A stretch of DNA of 49,607 bases from Ignavibacteria bacterium (GTDB taxonomy: Bacteria; Bacteroidota; Ignavibacteria; Kapaibacteriales; UBA2268): assembly GCA_012518115.1 (NCBI GenBank), contig JAAYTD010000088.1, positions 1-49,607 on the forward strand, read 5' to 3'. Positions 46,070 to 49,607 of the stretch are shown here, piece by piece; position 1 is the stretch's first letter, and each line of letters begins with the position of its first letter. The translations under genes were made by a program, and so were the position numbers. Below the pieces are notes generated by a model. The model had not been told where the DNA came from. It saw nothing but the letters and a program-made list of their open reading frames with translations, and searched no databases.

Positions 46070-46117
46070 TAAAGACTCTCCTAAGTTATAAAATCATCAA
46101 GAGAGTCTTCGTATATA
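46070..46117 (-). terminator. Hairpin between hpf and porX
   Basis: AAGACTCTC pairs with GAGAGTCTT around a loop of about 21 nt. It is followed on the minus strand by A/T-rich sequence without a long pure T run. It lies just after the hpf stop and probably ends or attenuates hpf transcription. Confidence 0.6.
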
Positions 46118-46123
46118 AAAAAA

Positions 46124-46402
46124 TTATTTGATTCGCTTTTGTTTTTGTAGCTGTCTTATCATTTTATCAGAAGCTGAATTTAAACTTTTATGAAAATCAT
46201 CGCTTGCTTCTTTTGCCACAAGAACTGCCCCTTGCACATGTACGATAAATTCAACAATTTTTTCATTACTATTTGTAAATTCAACTTTTGTACTTGTAAT
46301 TTTATCGTTGAACTTCATAAAGTTCGCTGCTAATTCTTCAGCAGTAGAATGAAGTTCGGGGTGATTACCTTTGAAATGTCTGAAAGTAACTTGAGTTTGC
46401 AT
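46124..46402 (-). CDS. hpf: Ribosome hibernation-promoting factor (short HPF)
   Basis: Binds the 30S subunit in slow growth and stabilises inactive ribosomes. The 92-aa protein has the HPF fold order beta-alpha-beta-beta-beta-alpha: MQTQVTFRHFKGNHPELHST, helix AEELAANFMKF, strands KVEFTNS and IVEFIVHVQGAVLVAKEASD, then the final helix DDFHKSLNSASDKMIRQLQ. The C-terminal dimerisation domain of long HPF is absent. GAGG lies 9 nt before the ATG. porX follows at 92 nt across a hairpin. Confidence 0.88.
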   Translation of the reverse strand: MQTQVTFRHFKGNHPELHSTAEELAANFMKFNDKITSTKVEFTNSNEKIVEFIVHVQGAVLVAKEASDDFHKSLNSASDKMIRQLQKQKRIK

Positions 46403-46513
46403 ATTATACCTCTTTAGTTAATGATTTTTTTAAAAAATTCCCCCGTATTTTTTTAGTACGAAGAATATATGGTATATTAAAATTTTTTATATTTTTTCAA
46501 CATTACTCCTATA

Positions 46514-47224
46514 TTAAAACTTTATAAAACGTAATATCTGCATACAATTTGTAATTAATGAAACTTTATAAGCAAGAGCTCCTGCAAAAAGTAGATAAAT
46601 AACACCACCAAAACGCTTAATTTTCCCTATAAAAGAGGCGGTCAATAGGTGTTTTTTACGACTTATAATATTAGATAACGTAAATAACCAGAAAAAATTG
46701 CCTAATCCAAACGAAATTGCAAATAAAAAATTATCTGCAATTGTATTCGGAATAATATTAAAGTTTCTAAGTTGTAAAATTATATAAAGTAATAATGATA
46801 AAAAAGCTGGGTTTGCAAGATTAGTTCCTGATACTAAAGCGCCAAGAAAAAATGGTCTTTTTTCTGTAAATTTATCAACTTTCTTAAATATCTCATTAGT
46901 TTTTTCTCCTTTATTGTCTTTTTTTCTTCTAACTGTTCTTATTCCAACAATAGCAAAAACAAGTATTACAATAACTTGAAAAATGAACATAATGTACGGA
47001 TAAGTATTTGAAAAGTTAGCAAATATCGAAATAAAAGCACTCGCTGCAAAAGCAGCTATAAGTCCATAAAACACATCTAATAAAGCTGAACCTGCCGCAT
47101 ATAAAAGAAACGGTTTCCTTCTCTTTTGGTCAAAGCTTAGATTTACAGCAGATACAGCAACTGGACCTGGTGGCATAGCTAATACATAGCCAATTAGAAA
47201 GCCAAGCAATATTGATATTAACAT
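46514..47224 (-). CDS. LysE/RhtB-family exporter
   Basis: Membrane protein of the LysE superfamily of small-molecule and amino-acid exporters. About six transmembrane helices are visible, with the family motif AMPPGPVAVSAVNLSFDQ at residues 15-32 and a second-half GALVSGTNLANPAFLSLL. At 236 aa it is slightly longer than the 200-210 aa norm because of a charged loop (RRKKDNKGEKTNEIFKKVDK) near residues 100-118. The substrate cannot be inferred. Confidence 0.85.
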   Translation of the reverse strand: MLISILLGFLIGYVLAMPPGPVAVSAVNLSFDQKRRKPFLLYAAGSALLDVFYGLIAAFAASAFISIFANFSNTYPYIMFIFQVIVILVFAIVGIRTVRRKKDNKGEKTNEIFKKVDKFTEKRPFFLGALVSGTNLANPAFLSLLLYIILQLRNFNIIPNTIADNFLFAISFGLGNFFWLFTLSNIISRKKHLLTASFIGKIKRFGGVIYLLFAGALAYKVSLITNCMQILRFIKF

Positions 47225-47537
47225 TAATTCGTTTCTCTTTTTATCTTTAATAATTACAATTTAACAAAATATTTGTAAAAAACAAAATAGATTGTTTGTT
47301 CTTTTCTATAAAAAAAGTATTGTTTCTTGTTTACTAGCTATAATATTATAATTGTATTTACAGATTATCTATAAATAAATATAGAGTTATATTGTTTTTT
47401 AGAAACTTATGAAAATGAATTTAATTTGTAATCACTTTTTACATTTTTTATAATTTTATTAAGTTCAACAAAAAAACTGCTTACTGAAAAAATCAATAAG
47501 CAGTTTATATGAAGAACGAAAACAGATGATTAGTTTT

Positions 47538-47577
47538 TACACCAAATTGAATTATATATTAGTTCGTTTTTATTGTC
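47538..47577. repeat. Solitary MITE-like terminus; left copy of an exact 31-bp repeat
   Basis: 47547-47577 is identical over 31 nt to 49174-49204, in the same orientation. The sequence begins ACACCAAATTGAATTATATA, as in the termini of the dispersed element, but the element body does not follow. With the copy at 49174 it brackets the AAA/DUF4143 gene. Confidence 0.8.
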
Positions 47578-47606
47578 TCGTCCTAGAAAAAGTTGACACA
47601 TATCAG

Positions 47607-47768
47607 TTATACAAATTGTACTTGAAACGAAAGTCCTGCCTCTTTCCAACGGAATTCGATTTGAGGACCATATCCACCTGAATTTATAGCATACAAAAAT
47701 ACATTTCTTATAAAGCCCAAGCGTGAATTTTGATTTTTCTTTTTTCTACTCTGTTTATTATTAAGTTT
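47607..47768 (-). pseudogene. Possible remnant of a protein C-terminus
   Basis: A 53-codon open stretch on the minus strand lacks an ATG and is bounded upstream by a TAA. It ends in a protein-like sequence (LGFIRNVFLYAINSGGYG, then PQIEFRWKEAGLSFQVQFV) whose alternating pattern resembles a terminal beta strand. The last residues could be an outer-membrane barrel end. I do not recognise a family. It may be the tail of a gene cut by insertion, or chance. Confidence 0.25.
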
Positions 47769-47854
47769 TTAATATTACAGCATAGTTAGTATCGAAAATA
47801 AGTATTCCTCTTATTTTTGCATACTATGTAACCAATTTCCAAATAAATTAAATA

Positions 47855-49015
47855 TCAAATATCCACTTCACTCCACGGCAACACCCGTGCCACACTTCGC
47901 TCCTGACGTTCGCTACCTCCATAGACTAACGTCTTAGTCAGCCTTACCTCTGTTTCAAGAGCATCATAATAGTTTAATCCTTTAAATAAATCGGGCATAA
48001 TTGTTTGTGTAGCTTTTATTTCCACTATCTCGGTTTCTTGTGGCTTTTCGATAAGCAAATCCACTTCATTGCCATGAGAATCACGCCAAAACCACAAGTC
48101 TGTTTGCCTCTCATTTTTGTGATATTTCTTCTTCACATACTCCGAAACTACCATATTCTCAAACAATGCACCCTTTATGGCTTGATTATTAATTTGAGAA
48201 ACATCACTTATTCTAAGCAAATTACAGAGCAATCCTGTATCATAAAAATAAAGCTTAGGCGATTTTGTAACACGTTTACTAAAATTTTTATAATATGGCT
48301 GTAACAGAAAAACAACATAGCTATTTTCTAAAGCAGACAACCATGCCTTTACCGTTGGCACCGATATTCCCGCTTCCTTTGCCAAACTACTCATATTTAG
48401 AATTTGTCCGGCTCTTGTAGCGCATAACGCTAAAAACTTTCGAAACGAACTCATGTCTTGAATAGCAAGTAGCTCACTTACATCTCGCTGAATATATGTT
48501 TCTATATAATTAGGATAGAAATCTACTGCTTTAATATTTCGGTCGTAAATTGCCGGATAAAATCCTTTAAGCAAATGTGCAACATAGTCATTTTGAAGCA
48601 ATCCTGCACTTTTTAATTCTTGAAAATCAAACGGAAACAGTCTAAAAATAGCAACTCTACCCGCCAAACTTTGTGTAATATTTTGCATCAAATGAAAGTT
48701 TTGCGAACCCGAAAAAATAAATTGCCCCATTATCCCGCTATCATCTACAATAGATTGTATGTATGAAAATAGGTGTGGCACTCGCTGCACTTCATCAAAA
48801 ACAACATATTTATCGTATTGTTTCAAAAAATCACGTGGATCACTTTCTGCAAAACTTCGTGTGTCAGGATCTTCAAGGCTCACATACCTGTAATCAGGAA
48901 ACATTGTTCTTAACAAAGTTGTTTTACCGGATTGTCTTGGTCCTGTAAGAACAATGACCGGAAACTTATCAATCATCTGTTTCACTGCACTTACCACTTC
49001 ACGATGAACTAGCAT
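47855..49015 (-). CDS. AAA ATPase with C-terminal DUF4143
   Basis: A 386-aa protein of the widespread AAA_14/DUF4143 family. Walker A GPRQSGKTTL is at residues 25-34, Walker B YVVFDEVQRVP (about 69-79), and a sensor motif is FIFSGSQNFHLM. A helix-turn-helix-like segment (SSLAKEAGISVPTVKAWLSAL, about 208-228) precedes the DUF4143 domain, which ends in a nuclease-like core (GNEVDLLIEKPQETEIVEIKA; E-VDLL-EIK). Biological function of the family is not established. Five tandem 22-bp repeats and a promoter lie upstream. It sits between two exact 31-bp repeats and near a CRISPR array, suggesting acquired DNA. Confidence 0.88.
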   Translation of the reverse strand: MLVHREVVSAVKQMIDKFPVIVLTGPRQSGKTTLLRTMFPDYRYVSLEDPDTRSFAESDPRDFLKQYDKYVVFDEVQRVPHLFSYIQSIVDDSGIMGQFIFSGSQNFHLMQNITQSLAGRVAIFRLFPFDFQELKSAGLLQNDYVAHLLKGFYPAIYDRNIKAVDFYPNYIETYIQRDVSELLAIQDMSSFRKFLALCATRAGQILNMSSLAKEAGISVPTVKAWLSALENSYVVFLLQPYYKNFSKRVTKSPKLYFYDTGLLCNLLRISDVSQINNQAIKGALFENMVVSEYVKKKYHKNERQTDLWFWRDSHGNEVDLLIEKPQETEIVEIKATQTIMPDLFKGLNYYDALETEVRLTKTLVYGGSERQERSVARVLPWSEVDI

Positions 49016-49043
49016 TATTATATATTTGAATTTGTTTATAATA

Positions 49044-49075
49044 CAAATATAATAATTATTTTAAATTTGCACAAG
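49044..49075 (-). promoter_or_regulatory. Promoter of the AAA/DUF4143 gene
   Basis: On the minus strand CTTG (49075-49072), 20 nt, then TATATTTG (49051-49044), the same form as the tRNA-operon promoter. The start point would be near 49037, about 22 nt before the ATG. The -33 part overlaps the first of five 22-bp repeats. Confidence 0.55.
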
Positions 49076-49160
49076 AAATATCTTAAATTTGCACATATAT
49101 TATTTTAGAATTACAGGACGTAAATTTTAAATTTGAGGGAACTAATTTTAAGTTTACACA
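49061..49160. repeat. Five tandem 22-bp iteron-like repeats
   Basis: TTAAATTTGCACA begins at 49061 and 49083 (identical). Diverged copies begin at 49105 (TTAGAATTACAGG), 49127 (TTAAATTTGAGGG) and 49148 (TTAAGTTTACACA). Start-to-start steps are 22, 22, 22 and 21 nt, close to two helical turns. The array overlaps the -33 region of the ATPase promoter and may be its operator. Confidence 0.65.
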
Positions 49161-49165
49161 ATTTA

Positions 49166-49350
49166 ATATCATTTTGAATTATATATTAGTTCGTTTTTAT
49201 TGTCAGAACTATGATTTATATGATTATCGTGATTTTAAGATATTTTTAAAATTCCCCTTTGGAACGAATGTCGGGGCGTATCGCATACGCCCTGCGAAAA
49301 GTTTGACGGGGTAGTCCCACAGCTCCCCTGCTACGCAAAAATGGGGACAA
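49166..49350. repeat. MITE-like dispersed element; right copy of the exact 31-bp repeat
   Basis: The left end TAATATCATTTTGAATTATA includes the exact 31-bp repeat 49174-49204. An inner stretch (49205-49240) matches the copy at 25370-25410. The body (about 49250-49318) is the inverted form of the second module near 2913-2981, including GGGCGTAT-CGC-ATACGCCC. A further eroded CCCC/GGGG hairpin lies at 49324-49348. Confidence 0.7.
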
Positions 49351-49372
49351 AACAGCAAAAATTAACCTAAAT

Positions 49373-49414
49373 AAGGGGCTAATTCAAAAAAAAGAATTTA
49401 AGCCCCTTTTTTTT
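49373..49414 (+). terminator. Terminator-like hairpin before the CRISPR array
   Basis: AAGGGGCTAATTC pairs with GAATTTAAGCCCCTT (2-nt bulge) around an eight-A loop, followed by eight or more T's on the plus strand. No plus-strand gene precedes it. On the minus strand the tail is only moderately T-rich, so its partner transcript is unclear; the end of the CRISPR transcript is one option. Confidence 0.55.
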
Positions 49415-49423
49415 ATTCCTAAA

Positions 49424-49607
49424 AACTTACTTGCCAATCAGACAGTTAAAGTAAAGTTACAGAACAGTTTCCACCGTCAGAAAGTGCATCATACTGTCTC
49501 AATTGCCAATCAGACAGTTAAAGTAAAGTTACACGAGCAGAAGTGTCAATCTGAAAATAAGCTGAAAAATGTCTCAATTGCCAATCAGACAGTTAAAGTA
49601 AAGTTAC
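49424..49607. CRISPR. CRISPR array, leader-distal end, cut by the window edge
   Basis: Three 37-nt repeats: 49424-49460 (degenerate at its left end), 49496-49532 and 49571-49607 (identical). Repeats read GTCTCAATTGCCAATC at the left and CAGACAGTTAAAGTAAAGTT near the right. Spacers are 35 nt (49461-49495) and 38 nt (49533-49570) and unlike each other. Repeat boundaries could shift by one base. The decayed first repeat marks the old, leader-distal end, so the array, its leader and any cas genes should continue to the right. On the minus strand repeats end CAATTGAGAC, similar to the GAAAC/GAGAC ends of many type I and III repeats; the type is not settled. Confidence 0.9.

Larger units (their letters stand above)
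47225..47854. other. Gene-free accessory gap with a repeat end and a gene remnant
   Basis: 630 nt with no intact gene. From left: AT-rich sequence; a hairpin AAACTGCTTA/TAAGCAGTTT at 47474-47506 with a T-rich minus-strand tail; a solitary end of the MITE-like element at 47538-47577; a frame remnant on the minus strand (47607-47768); and a long imperfect inverted repeat at about 47780-47828 (CATAGT..GTAT..AAAATAAG / CTTATTTT..ATACTATG) after the ATPase gene. The mixture suggests repeated insertion and decay. Confidence 0.55.

Noticed and set aside
47855-49423. Reading the ATPase/CRISPR region as a complete new defence island
   Set aside because: No cas, nuclease, toxin or reverse transcriptase gene is present; one ATPase of unknown role beside an array end is not enough for that claim.

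Overview
The window reads as one contig of an AT-rich (about 30% GC by eye) Gram-negative bacterium of the Bacteroidota/Chlorobiota (FCB) group. Supporting evidence: outer-membrane functions (MlaD, LptB, periplasmic HtrA), menaquinone genes (ubiE/menG, menA), a 2-oxoacid:ferredoxin oxidoreductase (korAB), a PorX-type response regulator/PglZ protein, a Bacteroidota-type L33, and at least six promoters of the form [T/C]TTG-N18-20-TANNTTTG, the Bacteroidota housekeeping pattern. Separate secD and secF genes, and frequent Shine-Dalgarno sequences (GGAGG before rpsR, rplI and korB), fit Ignavibacteria/Kapaibacteria-like lineages better than Bacteroidia. That placement is an inference; no rRNA gene is present. 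The 14-C run at the left end and the exact stop on a CRISPR repeat at the right end suggest that both ends are assembly ends.

Layout. 1-4.1 kb (+): mlaD, an HtrA protease and an AcuI/YhdH oxidoreductase. 4.4-5.5 kb (-): a cell-wall amidase. 5.9-6.6 kb (+): a ribosomal operon with an unrecognised 57-aa protein, L31 and S18. 6.8-12.9 kb (-): apparent operon pheS-cdsA-rnr-mscS-histidine kinase. 13.0-16.1 kb (-): secD-secF. 16.4-17.1 kb (+): queE. 17.1-22.9 kb (-): lptB, a 190-aa unknown, a DUF389 membrane protein, a leucine-rich-repeat protein, an M20 amidohydrolase and an RluA-type pseudouridine synthase. 23.1-24.3 kb (+): a glycosyltransferase. 24.3-34.7 kb (-): murQ, hsp20, folP, korAB, rpsF-rplI-serA, ubiE-menA and nusG. 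34.7-35.4 kb (-): secE and tRNA-Thr, -Gly, -Tyr. 35.8-35.9 kb (+): rpmG. 36.0-41.4 kb (-): DedA, a large multi-PAS kinase and pgk. 41.5-44.4 kb (+): nadD, hutI and obg. 44.4-47.2 kb (-): porX, hpf and a LysE-type exporter. 47.2-49.6 kb: an accessory stretch with an AAA/DUF4143 ATPase, tandem 22-bp repeats and the end of a CRISPR array.

Most of the window is housekeeping: translation, secretion, envelope maintenance, quinone and folate synthesis, and central carbon metabolism. Less ordinary signals are a dispersed MITE-like element in most of the larger gene-free gaps, the coupled MscS channel/Cys-rich PAS kinase pair, the unknown 57-aa ribosomal-operon protein, and the right-hand island where an ATPase gene with an iteron-like promoter sits between two exact 31-bp repeats next to a CRISPR array with no cas genes in view. 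No complete, obviously new multi-gene system could be proved from the sequence alone.
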